Positions 26,101 through 39,098 are shown, numbered from the stretch's first letter. The stretch is DNA of 64,000 bases from Lichenostomus cassidix (GCA_008360975.2 CM039183.1:12303762-12367761), one strand, 5' to 3'. The notes: generated by a model not told the origin, from the sequence alone. Translations and numbers: made by a program.

Positions 26101-26468
26101 GAAAGAGCTGCCCCATCTGCTCTGCTCTCTGTAGGTAAAATAAAATGAAATCAGGAGCTTTGATGACACTGGGAGCCTCCAGGCAGGGAAATGAGAATTA
26201 TTTGGTAAATAACAGTAAGTGCTACTTCAGTGGCAGCACTTCAGGAGGATGGTGCATGTTCCCCACTCAAAGTAAGAACATTTGGTTAACTCAGAGGTTT
26301 GTCACTCCTGCACCTTCCTTCAGCAGGTATTTAGGTGAGAAATGCATGTGCAGCACCTCTGGTCCAGCTGAGAGATGCCAAGTTCTAAACAAACTCCCCA
26401 ACAGCCTTCCAATAATGAGAATTAATGTATAGAGATGAAGTGCTAGTGATCTTTCCAGATCTCTTATC
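23122..26468. other. Gene-free unique DNA
   Basis: No gene or repeat family recognised. Base composition rises modestly in GC around 25500-26150, where several overlapping short frames occur in more than one phase. None resembles a protein family. Confidence 0.55.
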
Positions 26469-26545
26469 CATCCATATATGTCTGTATGTCTGTATATCTA
26501 TATATCTATGTCTATATAATCTATATGTCTATATGTCTATATATC
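26469..26545. repeat. Compound TATC/TGTC microsatellite
   Basis: An imperfect simple repeat mixing TATATC, TATGTC and TGTATGTC words over about 75 bases. The plus-strand frame across it gives an alternating Y/I/C/L peptide typical of translated microsatellite. Confidence 0.85.
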
Positions 26546-27164
26546 AGGGAAGCATATATAAGAAAAATGCAAGTTATTGTTTGGAAAATATACAAAGGAA
26601 GATTAAACCTGCCCTCACAAAGGAAATAACATCACAGGTGAAAGAAAATGAACTGAAGCTTTTAGAGAGAAAACAAATTGTGCCAAACTATTAGAAGTAA
26701 CAGTAGATGCAGAGGTTATTTCAAAAGGAGAGGTCTACCTGTAAATTGGGAAATAAAAATTTGCAATAGGCAGTTTCTTTCCTAGCGCAGGAATGAAAGA
26801 GGGAGATGAGTGCCAAGAGATCAAAGGGCACTTACAGGATGTACAGAACAGATGAGGGAGAGACAGGCAAGACAGAAAGCAGGATCAAAGGACACTAATG
26901 ATGAAGAAGCTCTGCTTGCTATCTCCCTTAAAGAAACACAATGAGTCAGCAGAAGTTCAGAGGGCATTAAAAGGAAAAATCTGAAAGGAGATCACATTAG
27001 AAGCAAACCCCATGCATTTCTTGCCCATCAGGGGATGTAATAATGAAGGGACATGGGCAACGTTCATGCACAAGTTTTTTAAAGTGCAGGGGCCTTTGGC
27101 TTTCAAACTATGGATTAAAAAGCCTTGAAGAGAGCAGTCTGAAAGAGGCTAAAGCAGCCAGCAT
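26546..27164. other. Purine-rich gene-free DNA
   Basis: A plus-strand A/G-rich stretch of about 600 bases with no long open frame. It leads into the CR1-like piece at 27165 and could be an older part of the same insertion, but I recognise no diagnostic words. Confidence 0.4.
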
Positions 27165-27245
27165 GTTAATTGACAGTCCCATTACAGGGCTTGGTGGAGC
27201 CTTGTCTGGAGTGCTTTGAGTTCAGTTCTGTTCCCAGCTAATGCC
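27165..27245 (+). mobile_element. Possible decayed CR1 LINE fragment
   Basis: The words near 27190-27233 (GTCTGGAGTGCTTTGAGTTC, then AGTTCTGTTCCC) follow the CR1 stretch 'cctggagtactgtgtccagttctgggctccc'. Only about 50 bases align convincingly, so the call is tentative. Confidence 0.4.
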
Positions 27246-30200
27246 CTTGTGTCATTAAATACAAATTGTACATGTGTTTATTTTCGGTTCTTTTGTTTCC
27301 TCTGAGGCAAAGACAGAAATATTTCTTTTGTCTGCTTACGGATAGTAAAGCTACTTCCCACAAGCCTATTGATAAGCTAGGGAATGTGCCAGTGAAAAGG
27401 AGCTTCAAACTGTATTCTAGAAACATGCTTAATTAAGAATATCAAAGACTTGATCAGAACAATTAGGAAATTGCTCATTATAATATTTAGCACTGGAGCA
27501 ATTCATGATTGCCATCCATTGGCCTCGGGGGACTTCATGCATAGTTTAGGCAGTCTCCTTATTGATGTTTTTGAGTGTTTGTGTTTGAGTCAGTGAGGGA
27601 CGTTTGCAGGGCTGTGCTACAAACTCAGCAGAAAGCTGGGAGTCCAACCCACACCTGGGACTGGAAAGAGAGGAGGGGAATGAGTAATTTTGGACAAACC
27701 ACAAGTAGTGCCTTGCATATGGTCTAGAAGGAGTATTGTAGGGAAGTATTAATGATTACCTCTGGAATGCAGAAAGGAAAAAACAAAAATGACAATTCTT
27801 CCCTGAAACACAGATTCCAGTATCTTTGCTCTCTCTCCATCCCAGGCACTACAAGCAGTATGGAGTGGCAGGAGAGAGGAAACTTTTCAGGAAATTCATT
27901 GCACTGTTCCTTGCAATAGAATCTGTTTTCTAAAGCCTTGGGAGATCAATGGGAGGAAGTGTTTCTGCAAACATATGTAAAAATCTCTGTACAAGGTTTT
28001 CTCTTTCCAGTATGTGTATCCCAGAAATTGTCATGGAGCAGGCAGGAACAGCGATTTGGGGAAGTTACATTGCAAGGTGCTGGCTCAGTTCATGTAGCTG
28101 AGGATCTGCTTGTCTCTCTTGTACTAAATCCCCATGAATCTTTTCAGATTTCTGCTTTCCTAAAATGAGTGACACTCCCTCCTTGTCAAGCTATTTGTGG
28201 AATGGGTGTGGTTAATCAAGAGTGCTTTCCTCATGTCTGTGCTAAACTAAAAAATTAGCTGTTTTTCTGTGTATGCCCTGAGGAATTTTTCCAAGATGCT
28301 GAATATAATCATTGAGCCCTCTGTCTTCATTGCTTTCTGTTCAATTTCTTATAGCCTGCTTGCTTTTTGCTACTATCCCAGATTTTTGCTTGCTCTCAAT
28401 TGCTTGTTGAATGCAGCATGGAATGAAAACAGTTTAAACTAGACCTAGAAATACAGAACTTCCTTAGCAATTATTCTGCTCTTTTATCCCTCTCAATTTT
28501 AAAGCAATTGGGTTCCCTCCTTTTATCCCTGATCAGTGTTCTGCTGCTCTTACATCTCATTTTCCATATCTGCCTAAATGAAGAACTTCCTGATTGCCTG
28601 ATTGTACTGTGTTTTTACCCCAGTAAATTCTGCAACTATTTCAGTGAACCTTTCTGTTGGAGGATTATATTCCATTTTACCCTCTCTTTCCACAGTCTTG
28701 AGAGAAATCTCCTCCTGTGTTTTCTCTATCAGGCCTGAGGTTGTATCTCAATCATCCAAGTCTCCCATACCTAGGATTTTTGGCAGAAGGTTGAAAATAC
28801 CCAAACTGCCAAATTGCACAGAACTGTTTTTATTTAATGATTCAGATTTATAAAAACATGTGCTGAAACTGAGAAATTTTTAGTAACTTTAAGACTTAAT
28901 TTATTTTTCTGTAGAAACATGTTGTCCTGTTTGTTGATCCAAGTTATGTGGTGATCCTTAAAAGATGGCAGGATGCATTTTGCCTTTTAAAGTGAATTAA
29001 ACTTTCTGAATTAAAAGTTTTAGTTTGGATGGGAATTTAATTTTAAGGTCTTGAAATTTTAGCTCACTTTTAGCACCAGCAGGCATCGCAGTAATGAGAA
29101 TGAAGGCAAAGGCTTGAAAGATATTAACATGTCCAGTCTAATCACTGATGGTGCCCTTGGTCCATTTCTGCTGGTCAGAACCACGTGTGGAAGAAAAATC
29201 AGTCAAGTAATAAAAAATCACTCCAGCTGTTTTAACAGAGAAATATTTATTTTCTGGAAAGCAATAGTGCCAGCACTACAAAAGAGATTTTAATGGGGGG
29301 TTGAAACTGAACTGCACAGAGTTATTGACAGCACATCATCAGCCTGAGGTACTTTTTCATTATGGCCCAGCTTGTTAAAGGAAAGAGCATGAAGGGATTG
29401 AGGAAGGCATTTTTAGCAGTGACCAGTGAAAAATAGGGATAATGTAGTGTTCCTAAACAAGCAATGGCTTTTGAGGCACAAAGAAGTGAGTTGGAAGGCA
29501 AGAAAGTCTAATAAGATGCATAAAACACCCCAACCACATGTGCCTTGAAACTGGAGAAAAGTTGATGTCTCAGCCAGTTGCTGGTTCTTTTCTATTTGCA
29601 AGAGCTATTAAACCACGTGACTCCCATTTATTGAAAGAATAAATGGGTTTATCTCGGTGGAAGCCTCACAGATTGATATTTTAGAGCTCTAGTGACTGAG
29701 CACAGAAATACTCATTTCCAGTATCAATGTTTTCCATCTTTTCCAGAGCTTCTCCTGGAGAAACAAACCTCTTAGCAATGAATCGACTTTCACCTTTTCT
29801 AAATGATTGAGTGTGGGGTTGGGATTTTCCTCCCTTCCTGGTTTTAATCTCAAATTTTACGGTTTAAGAGTTCATAGCTTTAGGAAGTGATATTGCAAAC
29901 TGGATTATTTCAAATTCTTGAAGCTGGATGATGTCAAAGTGCACTAACAGACCGGAGCATCTCCACATGTTAGTCCAGTTTGGAAGGAATTTTTTAGGTC
30001 CTAGATTAAGTCTAAAACCAGCACAGATACTCTAATTAAACCTACCCAAGTTAGCCTGGGTACCAGAAGCAGTAGGAAGAATCTTTTCCACATGGTTTCC
30101 AAACTGCTGGTTGGTTTACAGCTGATTCTGGTACCTTAATATAATGTTGCAGCTTGCAAGATGGGTCACTGAGAAATCAAACAGAACTGTTTGCATTCAT

Positions 30201-32552
30201 GCCATCATTTGAATGAGAAATTTCAGACTCTTGTTCTCCTTCCTCAGAAAATTTTCAGTATTGCATCTTGATGTAAGGGAAGTAGAACTGCCAAAGTGTT
30301 TAAAAAAATTCCAAAACCAACCACCCCAAAACCAGTCAGTCAGAGTTCAACTTAAAAGCCTCATATTAAGTATTTATGGAACAAAAGCAAACAGAGACGT
30401 GTAAGAAATTTTGAGAGACTGGTTTGCTAAGCTGGTAGGAAATTTAATTGCTAAAGCTTCACTCTTTTGGAGAAAAATAGGATTGTGTGCCTAATTTTCA
30501 GATTATTTGCGTGCAACCCTAACTCTGGAGTATCTGTGATTTGCTAATAACCCCTGTATGCATCTACTACATCTGTCTGCAGAGAGTAGAATTCTGTATG
30601 TCCAGTAATTTGTTATTACACAGTGAGGAAAGAGAGAACTCTGTGGAGCCTGTAGTAACTGCAATGGCTGTAATTGCACTAAACCCAGAAATATATCATA
30701 TAAACTGTCTGATGCTCCACCTTTTCATCATATTCAGTGTAAAAAGGAACATGAAATGACCTTCTGAGGATTAGAGGAACAAATAACAACCCCAGTTGGT
30801 GATTAATGTAGCATGTAAACCTTGTGATTATGTATATTCTGAAATTGGATGAAAATACTACCAAAAAATATGAAAAGGAGCTATGTTTTAAATCAGATGA
30901 AAGGAAATAATGAAAGGAAAGAGAAAAAGCTGGCAGTTTATAGCTACCTACCTGGCTTTGGAGTGTATGATTGCTCATTATTCTTACCACTGAATCATCT
31001 CCTCACTGAATGACCTATTTCAGGTCACAACAAAATATCCACATTACAGAATCTAACATCAGTTTTGTCCCTGTACTGTGTAATTTACAAGTCAGAAACA
31101 TAATTTCGGGGAATACTGTCTGAGTCCTCTTTTGGTTTTGGTATACAGGTTAAAAACTTGGCTGGTGCCTAAAGCAAAGTCTTATTCCATGAAAAGGTTC
31201 TCCCTGAGTAACCTGAATAACTCCTGTCTTCTGATTAACCCTGTCTTATGTTGTCTGTAAGTGGATATTTCTGTTGTCTGTAAGTGGATGTTTTTGGCTT
31301 GTCATGGTCTTCTGTTGGGCTATTTGTTGTAAATAATCTCCTTTTTAGTAAGGGACTAGTAATTATTCAGAGTTTCATGAAATCCAGTTCTTTTTACTGT
31401 AACATCCATAAAGCTGATTTCAGAATATCTGTTCATGCCAATGAAAATGTTACTATTTTAGAGCAGTTATGCCAGTAGTATATTAATTGTTAATGTAATT
31501 TACTAGAACACAGTTTTTCTGCAGATGACTCTGCTCACTGACATGCTAGAATATACTGATTTTCTTTAGAATAGTATATATTGCCAAGAATTCAATTTTT
31601 TCTTGCCTATTGCTACCACCATGCAGTGTGAGCCTATCTGTCCTGTGCTTCACCCACTCAAATTGCTGGTAGATCTATTGTTAAAGCCACCACTGTAGAT
31701 CCAGTGGGGTTTAGATCTTTTCTTACACACTCAGGTAGGTGTTGCTGACACTCAAAGAATTCTGATGACCTCAGGGATGACAGGAATTTTTTTGAGTACT
31801 ACTTGTCCTGCACTTAGCATGAGTGGAGTCCCTCACATTTTATCTTTGCATGCAATTATTTGAGGCCTTAGGAGAACTTTCTGCAGTTTCTTTTCTATTG
31901 CCTGTTGCAGGCTCTTTCTCTACTCTTGCAATCACAGATTTACATATCACATTCCCTTCTTCTGATGTCCTTCCTTGGAGAGAAGAAGAAATGACTTTCA
32001 GAAGACAAGCCAGCTGACAAGAAGTGTGATTTTAAGACAGAGTCACAGGCAAGGCTATTGGAAAGAAGAGTGCCTTAGTGAGGGCAGAGGGAGGGATGAC
32101 TGATCCTTGTGGGAATCCAGTGCACTTTGAGTGGCTCTGGATTAGAGCAGCCAAATCTGCACTGCTTCTCATGATCCATATGCTCTGCTGCCCGAGGAAT
32201 ACTGTTATTAACTGTCTTGCATCAGATCAACTGAACTGCAAATCAGCTTTTTTCCATCTAAAGTAATGCCAGTAATGATGCACAATGACAGACAGCACAG
32301 CAGAGCCAAAATCTGATGCTTGTTCAGTTTGCCCTGCTGTTCTTCATGAGGTTTGGATGCTCTTTCTTTCTGCTCTGCACATCCACTTTTGCAAACGGGC
32401 AGCTTCTCCCTTCAGGGACATGCAGAGAAGGGCTGGCAAGTCTTGCCTGCTTCTTCTGTCACCCAGCAAGGCCTCTGTTGTGCTGAACCCCCATGAAGTT
32501 TGACAGGAACAAATGAGAGACAGTCTCTTTTCTCTAAGAGAGGAATAAAGTA
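27246..32552. other. Gene-free unique DNA
   Basis: No gene or transposon recognised over about 5.3 kb. An A/C-rich run lies at 30301-30333 and an exact 18-bp direct repeat at 31249-31289 (listed). Frames are at most 103 codons and resemble nothing known. Confidence 0.55.
31249..31289. repeat. Short tandem duplication, 23-bp period
   Basis: The 18-mer TGTTGTCTGTAAGTGGAT occurs at 31249-31266 and again exactly at 31272-31289. Two copies only, consistent with a replication-slippage duplication. Confidence 0.85.
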
Positions 32553-33116
32553 ATGATGTGTTTCACTTGCTGTTTTTTACCTCAAGAGATTATACAGTAT
32601 TATTTCCACAAACCTTTCACGACTTGGGATTTTAGGATCAATGGGTCTCTGGCTATTTCTAATACAGATTGGACAAGACCAAACTCACAAATTGTCCATG
32701 AAATAGAAATAGATGTGACTGGTTGTTATTTGGAAGAGTCTGTTGGGATTCAGAGAGGAGCTAGGAATGTGAACACACAAGAGGAAGAGGAAAAGACTTT
32801 CTTGGTTTTGTTAGAAAGAATTGTAGAAAGGATTCCTGGTACAACTGCATATGCATTTATACAGGAAGTTTGTGTTCCACCTGGCTTTCTCAACCTATTG
32901 CCTGCATCCTTATCTACTGATTTTCCACAATCTTTTTCACTGCACCAGTCAGATGGGTTTAATTTGGTTCCCAGAATTTTTTTTTTTTTAACATGTTCTT
33001 CTAGCAATGTTTTAATCTATCAACCTACTTTATTAATTATTATGTACTTTTGCCTTGACCAAGCTTTTATCAGGCCACATCCTGCAGCCTCCAAACCCAA
33101 GTTTGACTGTAGGTGA
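32553..33116 (+). other. Longest open frame (187 codons), unassigned; probably not a gene
   Basis: This is the longest ATG-to-stop frame in the window, encoding 187 residues. I recognise no domain. The first two thirds are fairly ordinary in composition, with an acidic patch (QEEEEK) near residue 80. The last third is hydrophobic and includes a run of phenylalanines encoded by a poly-T tract (32977-32989), which is unlike a real coding exon. The start has no distinctive context, no promoter is evident and no splice chain is visible. A frame of this length is somewhat longer than expected by chance in AT-rich DNA of this size but not decisively so. It could be a decayed retroelement frame or chance. 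Confidence 0.2.
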
Positions 33117-35198
33117 CTCAGTTCACTTTTTAACAGATGATGCTTTCAATCACAGCCTGCAGGGACATCATGCTGCTGCTGCCACAGAACCCCCCAGCAC
33201 CATGCAGTCCTTGCTCTCCTTTCCTGATGCATGTCCCCAGAGCTGGTGGCACAGAGGTGGCCTGACTTCCATGTGTTCCTGCAAGCAGCTGTTAAAATCC
33301 TGCCAGCAGGCATTATAAAATCATAATGAATGATGATGATCCCAGGAGCAGCGTGCTCCTCCATCACCTCAGTGTGAGGGCAAGAGAAATGGTAGTTCAT
33401 TCCAGTTAGGAGTTTAAAGGCAGTGCAGGATATGGACAGCACCACCCCATGCAGGAACTTCCTGTATGAATCCCTGCAAAGCTGTGACTCTGCTGAGCTG
33501 CCTGTTTACCAGGGGCTTGGCTGCCAAGAGCACTTCCTGATAGGCTGGATTTGTGCTGTTATCAAGGTGTGGGGAGAAAGCAGGCACACATCTCTGTGGT
33601 GCTGATGGAATCCTCATGGAAAACCTTTTATTGGAGAGAAATGGGCATAATCAGACAAGCTCTCATGGACACCTCTCAGGGCAATTACTGGCCAGACTCA
33701 TCAATATCCAAGGATATCTGCAAGTGGAAAGAGCTGTTACAAATTATGTGTTGAAGCAGCAGCTTCACAGGAAATATAAAAGTACTTGAGAATCAGGATG
33801 GATGTGTGTACAGGGCCATTTCCTCAAGTCTCTGCCACCAAAACAGTCTGTTTGACTTAACATCCACTGATAGCACTGTGGAGCATTTTCCTCTGTTGCT
33901 GAATGAATGTGTATAAGGTGGTGTGAGCTTTGCACCATTTCATGAATCAGACAAATATCACATGTATTTATTCTGTGCTATCAGTGGAGTGGGACAGTCA
34001 GGCCCCACCCATCTGTCAGTTCACTGTGAACTTTGTTTTGGTTTTGGCTGCTGGGATCATGCATAGGACTCCCACTGGCAGCCTAGCAGAGCTACTTCTA
34101 AATGAAAAAGAATTTCACGTGTTCCTGAAGCAAAGAGCAAGAAGTAACATCTCTTATAATCCAATACATGGCTCTTCCCCCACTGGTACTCTTCATTTCT
34201 CACATGGGAGAAGTATGAAAGAAGAACATTTTCCTTATTTTAGAAATTTGCCAATCATTGTGGAATCATAGGAAAGAGGCATGGAGGAGACTAGTGAAAT
34301 CTAATGAAGAATGAAACGCAGGCAGCATCATGCATGAGGCCAATAAGGAATCAGATGATCATTTCAGTTAGCTGGTGCACGCTGGTGAAATGTAGTTATT
34401 GTTTTTCCTATCATCTGTTTCACAGCTCTTCCTATCTCCTCACCTGTAATTATCATTCCATCAGGGTTCTGCCTAAGAAAGCAGAGCCATCTGGGGAAAT
34501 CAGCATTGCTTCGTTCAGTCTCGGCTGGAATTAAAATGATCTGCCGTGAAGACGAAGAAGGAGGAAAAAAACCCAAAATATCTTGTCTAGGGAATTAACC
34601 AGAACTGTTGACCAGCATCTACAGTTCAGTATAAGAAAGAATTCTTTTTAATTAGATACTGGAATGTACTCTAGCGTTACAAAGAAAGGGAAGGTTGCAA
34701 GTTTGCTCCTATTTTTATGTAGCAGACATGCCATCACAAAATTGCAGTGCATGTGTACTTTAATGAAAGGCAATGAATCGTTCCAACTTATAAAGATGAC
34801 AGGATGAGGTCAGTGTCTGTTAAAATCAGTGAAATATATTAATTCTCATTCCTAAATCATGACCTCATATTCCCAGGCCTGCAGAAATGGAGGATGTGCA
34901 GTAAATTAGTCCAACAGCCTTTTACCTTTGAGCTTGGACCCTGCTTAGGCCACTAGTTGAAATGAATCTGTGTCTCCATCTGAAGCAAGTCCCCCCAGAA
35001 CATTTATTGCCATCACAAAGTGCTTTGGCATTGGCACAATTTGACCTGATTAATTGTCACCATTCAAAGAGAGCAGGGGACAGCCAGAGCTGGGAGCTCC
35101 TGCAGTGTCTGGGAGTCTGCAGTGACTGCTCAGCTCATGCTGCTGTCAGCTCTAGACTTCCAAAGCACAGAGGAAGTTAATATTAACAGAAAAGTTAG

Positions 35199-35214
35199 TG
35201 TGTGTGTGTGTGTG
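35199..35214. repeat. (TG)n microsatellite
   Basis: About eight TG units. Short simple repeat. Confidence 0.85.
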
Positions 35215-35707
35215 AGGGAGAAGGATGAACAACAAATAGCAACACTCAGTCCTCCTAAGCAACCATCTCTCAAACACTGGTGTTTTAAGTGAGGCTTGCT
35301 GCTTATCATTTTAATTTGTCTCATAAAATAATCAGCCTGAGAATACATTGGCTAAATTATTGAATAATGTGAGAATTAAAGTCACCTCAGGAAACAGTGT
35401 TAAATGAATAATTCTCTGAGCACTGGAGCAAACGAGGCCTGATATTTTATGAATTTGTCTCCACTGTTTTGACAGGATGGGATTTATTAAAATGGGAGCT
35501 TTTCCTGTTAGGAGGTTTCTGTCATTTCTCTGCTGTGCCGATCCTGTGGTATTTGGTAATGACTTATTTTGCAGTATGTTCCTTGGTGAGGACCACACAG
35601 TGTCTCTCTTCTAGCCAGGCCCAGCCATGAAACATCTGGCAGTGGAATACTGCCTGCACAGCTGGGGTAAATAGGAATCAGAGCCTTTACTCAGTCCTGC
35701 CTTTTGG

Positions 35708-35722
35708 TTTTTTTTTTTTTTT
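35708..35722. repeat. Poly-T tract
   Basis: An uninterrupted run of about 15 T bases with no adjacent retroposon body visible. Confidence 0.9.
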
Positions 35723-37299
35723 AATGGTCTGCATTGTCCACATGATTCTTGTTCTGGTTGCAGTGAGGCAGACAAGTAAAGACCTGGGTGGGAGAAAAGC
35801 CCAAGCTCTCCATCCTAGCATCATAAAGGCAGTGTGGGTGCAACATGCAGATCATTTAGTCACCAGGACTTGAGTACAGCCCTTCTGTCGAATTTCGGTG
35901 AAAATGTTCCAAAGATGGGAACTGACAGGTTTTGTCACTGCATAATAAGATAAATTACCAATAAAAGCAGATCAACCATTTGCAGGAGCTGTGAGGAGGT
36001 CATATATTCCTGCTTTTATCCTTTTTAGTGAGTTAGGGAAAAGCGGGGAAAATCTGCCAGTTTATGGAAAACAAATATAAGACTTGGTCTCATTAAACCT
36101 TGCAATTGTGGCTTCTGTGCAGTGCTAGCAAGGAAAGTGTTTTAACTGATAAAGACCCCCAAAGGTAGCATCAGCAGTACTGTAAGTTTAGACTTTTTAT
36201 TTGTTTCTTTCTTGCCTGTTACTCGATGCAGAGCTGGAATGAGACTGTGGTGTTTCACTGCACAAGAAGGTCAGAAAAAATGTCTGAAATCGTCAGGAAA
36301 TGCATGGATGTGGAAAGAGTGTTTTCACCCATCAAATTTTGTAGCAGAATTGCTGAGGAAGGAGTAGCTTTCCTCTGCCAAAACCACTGGCTAGCTGGCT
36401 GCCCTCAGCAGGGCATTCTGACAGATGAAAACAACAGGGGAAAGAAAAATCTGCTGAAATTATATTCCTAAAATTTGACGGCAATACAAGAATATTCTGT
36501 CCAAATGTATCCAGGCATTTTTTCCTTTTCTGCATTCACTGTTTTACTGTTTTGATGTGGTTTGGTTTAAGTTTCAAAGTTATTTTGTATTTCATGAAAG
36601 CACGCATTTATAAAAATACATGTATGTTTTTCATAATTAAATGCATATTTAATACATTTATTATCTGAAATGAGGCAACATATAACAGTGAGTTCACTAA
36701 GCACAGGTACCTGGAGGACTTAGATGTTTAGGAAAGACGTTCTGCCTGTTTTTTCCTTGACTTTTTTCCCAAACAGGAGGCTCCAAGCAGCAATGGCCTG
36801 CAAAACTGCTGGCAAGTGGGCATGTTTGGAGGGCCCACTATTTTGAGCTTTTCCTTTTGTTCTGGTTAGGTTTTCAGTGTTCCTCACATTTAAAAATGCT
36901 CTCTTGGAACCACCCTCTTTCTCCGTTATTTCTTCTTCCAGGTTTGTGTTTGGATGTGATCTGTGATGGCAAAATATCCTGTCAGAAGAGGTGACAGGAC
37001 CTCTCAGTCCATTTCCAGATGGAAAATGTTGTGAATGCAGACCAAAAGCCATCAACATCAAACGGTGGAGTTTTGAGCAGAGTTTACTAATTGTAAACTG
37101 CTGTTTCCCACAGAGTTTCCTATGGATTTCACGTAAGTGTCTGCAGAATTTGCAGCAATTTCTATTGACTGCGGAACTCTTTGCTTGCTCGAGCCAATGG
37201 GTTGGTACACCTTAAAATGCCACATTCTCTTCCTACAGAGTGGTCATTAAGAGGTCTTAGTAATTAAAACTTATCCAAGTAAAACACTCTGGAGGGCCC

Positions 37300-37650
37300 T
37301 GAAGGCACCAATAAGCCTTTAGATATCCTGACAAACCTCACCTGGCACCTACCCCACCCAGCCCCCTCTGCCTGTTCCTGCAGGTGTTCTGTTCAGGCTG
37401 TGCTCTGGGTTTGAGCTGTGTTATAGGTGTACTTGTTTCTGGCCCTTCTCCTGATTTGTTCTTTGGAATTTTGGAGTTGTTGCCTTGTTCCTGCCTGAAC
37501 AGTCCATGGGATGTTTTGCTGCTGTTGTTCCTGCTTGCCTGGCTTTGGTGCCATGGAATTGGGCTCTGTTTGTAATGCTGCTGCCTTCAGCTTGTCTTCT
37601 CTCTCAAGGATGCCCTGTGTGTTCTGCTCCCTGCAGGAAGGGAACTCCTC
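37300..37650. other. GC-richer block, possibly transposon-derived
   Basis: A local rise in GC and C/T/G-rich words (repeated CTGTTCCTGC, TGCTTGCCTGGC and TGCTCCCTGCAGG) set in AT-rich DNA. The texture recalls GC-rich songbird ERV LTRs, but I cannot place ends, a target duplication or a family. Two short overlapping plus frames here are cysteine/leucine-rich and look like chance translations of this composition. Confidence 0.3.
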
Positions 37651-38699
37651 ACAACTTCTCTAATTTCGTGGATTTCCTGCGTTGTTTTTCCCTCCTAAAG
37701 AGCTGCTAGAAAAGGCAGCACAAATGAAAGGGTATAACAGCTAAAAGGATATTCAGAGTCAAGTTACCTCCTCCAAAAAAATAATGGATGTTATTTTCAA
37801 CAAAAATCCAAATATTTATAAATAGCATTATATGTTCTTTAAAGACTGTGTTAAGACAGCTGAAAGTGTTGGTGTGGAAGTTGCTGTGATAAAAAAGCCC
37901 CACAACCTGCTGCTGGTAACTCTTAAGACTTCATTTGGAGCTGGGTGGTTTCATCATGGCTGAAATGCAAACACTGGTCTTAGTGGCTCATCATTACTGT
38001 TTTCTGTTCTTATTACTGATTCTCTTAACTGCTCTGGCCTAGCTATGGAATTATCTTTCCTGGGTGCTTTCTGACTGATAAACAGCATCACCCAGCCACC
38101 TTTGCAGGAGAGGAAAAGAACCACGGGACAGAGAAACACTGGGAAAGGGGTTTTTACGCTTTGGGAGATGGGGGAGTCTGGCTCTGCTGCTACTCAAGGG
38201 TCCTATGGGTGTCTTTCTCTTAAAGTCATCACTGATAAGTGCTCACTGTTAAAAGAAGAAAATGCAGCTGATGATGTGAGGCAGGATATGAGGTATGGGC
38301 TGCTGAAGCATTTGTATTTTATTCACCTCTTGTTGAACTTCCCAGGCTCTCAGATCAGGCTCTGGGCACTCTCGGGAAGGATGCAAAAATGTAATGAGCA
38401 GAATGGCTCTAAGCAGAGAAATTCTCATGGCCACATTGATGGCTGGAAATAGAGAAATAGAACAGGGAATGTTTAATGCCATTCACTGTAGCTTTTCCAA
38501 ATGCAGAAGGGACTCCTCAGCCATTTTAGCCCATGCAAAAAATTTTGGGGCAAACTGTAACTCTGAACACGTTTTCACTGCTCTCTCTCATCTAAAATTT
38601 ATAAGGAAGAAGATTTACTTGAAGAATTATAGATAGGCTTGACAAAGAACCTAATTTGGCCTCCCAAAAGCAAAGCTATGGGTTTTAAAACCTCTGTTT
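37651..38699. other. Gene-free unique DNA
   Basis: No gene recognised. A 116-codon plus frame at 38102-38452 and opposite-strand frames overlap each other; none resembles a protein family. The segment leads into the tandem-repeat nest that starts near 38700. Confidence 0.5.
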
Positions 38700-38834
38700 C
38701 TCCAAGACCAACCAGAGCTGTCAGACTTGATAGCTTTAGTCTGGGAGGCATCATCTGACATTCACAATTTTATGTGGCACAACGTCACTTTTGGCCATCC
38801 ACGTTTCACCACCAACCTCGACTCTTTTCCATAG
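38700..38834 (+). repeat. Tandem repeat unit 1 (partial), about 205-bp family
   Basis: Diverged copy of the 3' two thirds of a unit that recurs at 38835-39030 and 40304-40505. Shared landmarks are TCCAAGRCCA (38701), TCTGGGAG (38740), GACATTCACAATTTTA (38757-38772) and TTTTCCATAG (38825-38834). The spacing from TCCAAG to GACATT is 56 bases, the same as in unit 3. Orientation is arbitrary. Confidence 0.7.
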
Positions 38835-39030
38835 GAAGGAAAACCTTGCAACCCAATGTCTTCAGGGCACTTTAGAGGCAGAGGCAATTTAGAGACTCCC
38901 AGGAGTCCAAGGCCACCCAGAGCTGCTGGTCCTGGTGTGGGAGCAATCCTGTGACATTCACAATTTTAGGAGGTGGAGTTCCACTTTCGGTCCCCAGCGC
39001 CTGACTGTGAATATCAGCCCTTTTCCATAG
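38835..39030 (+). repeat. Tandem repeat unit 2 (196 bp)
   Basis: Directly follows unit 1, head to tail. GACATTCACAATTTTA (38953) and TTTTCCATAG (39021) each recur exactly 196 bases after their counterparts in unit 1. The TCCAAG-to-GACATT spacing is 47 rather than 56 bases, so this copy carries a 9-base deletion and the native unit is about 205 bp. The unit includes GCAACCCA (38848) and CCAGGAGTCCAAGG (38899), both also found in unit 3. It codes for nothing recognisable. Confidence 0.75.
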
Positions 39031-39098
39031 AAAGGGGTTGTGGATTTAGGCTTCTCAGTGACTTTTCCCCATTATCATCAAGAAGATGCTGGGAGGGG
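39031..39098. other. Spacer between repeat unit 2 and LTR copy B
   Basis: Sixty-eight bases without clear match to the repeat unit. They end in GAGGGG, the left member of the probable target duplication of the LTR at 39099. Confidence 0.5.

Larger units (their letters stand above)
33117..37299. other. Gene-free unique DNA
   Basis: No gene or repeat family recognised. It contains a short TG microsatellite (35199-35214), a poly-T run (35708-35722) and two small hairpin-forming inverted repeats: AGGAGCA/TGCTCCT (about 33343-33359) and CCTGTCA/TGACAGG (36978-36998). The stretch around 34290-34620 looks like possible regulatory DNA (see findings). Confidence 0.5.

Noticed and set aside
36978..36998. 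Hairpin CCTGTCA/TGACAGG as a microRNA precursor
   Set aside because: The stem is only 7 bp with no extended pairing on either side, far too short for a precursor.
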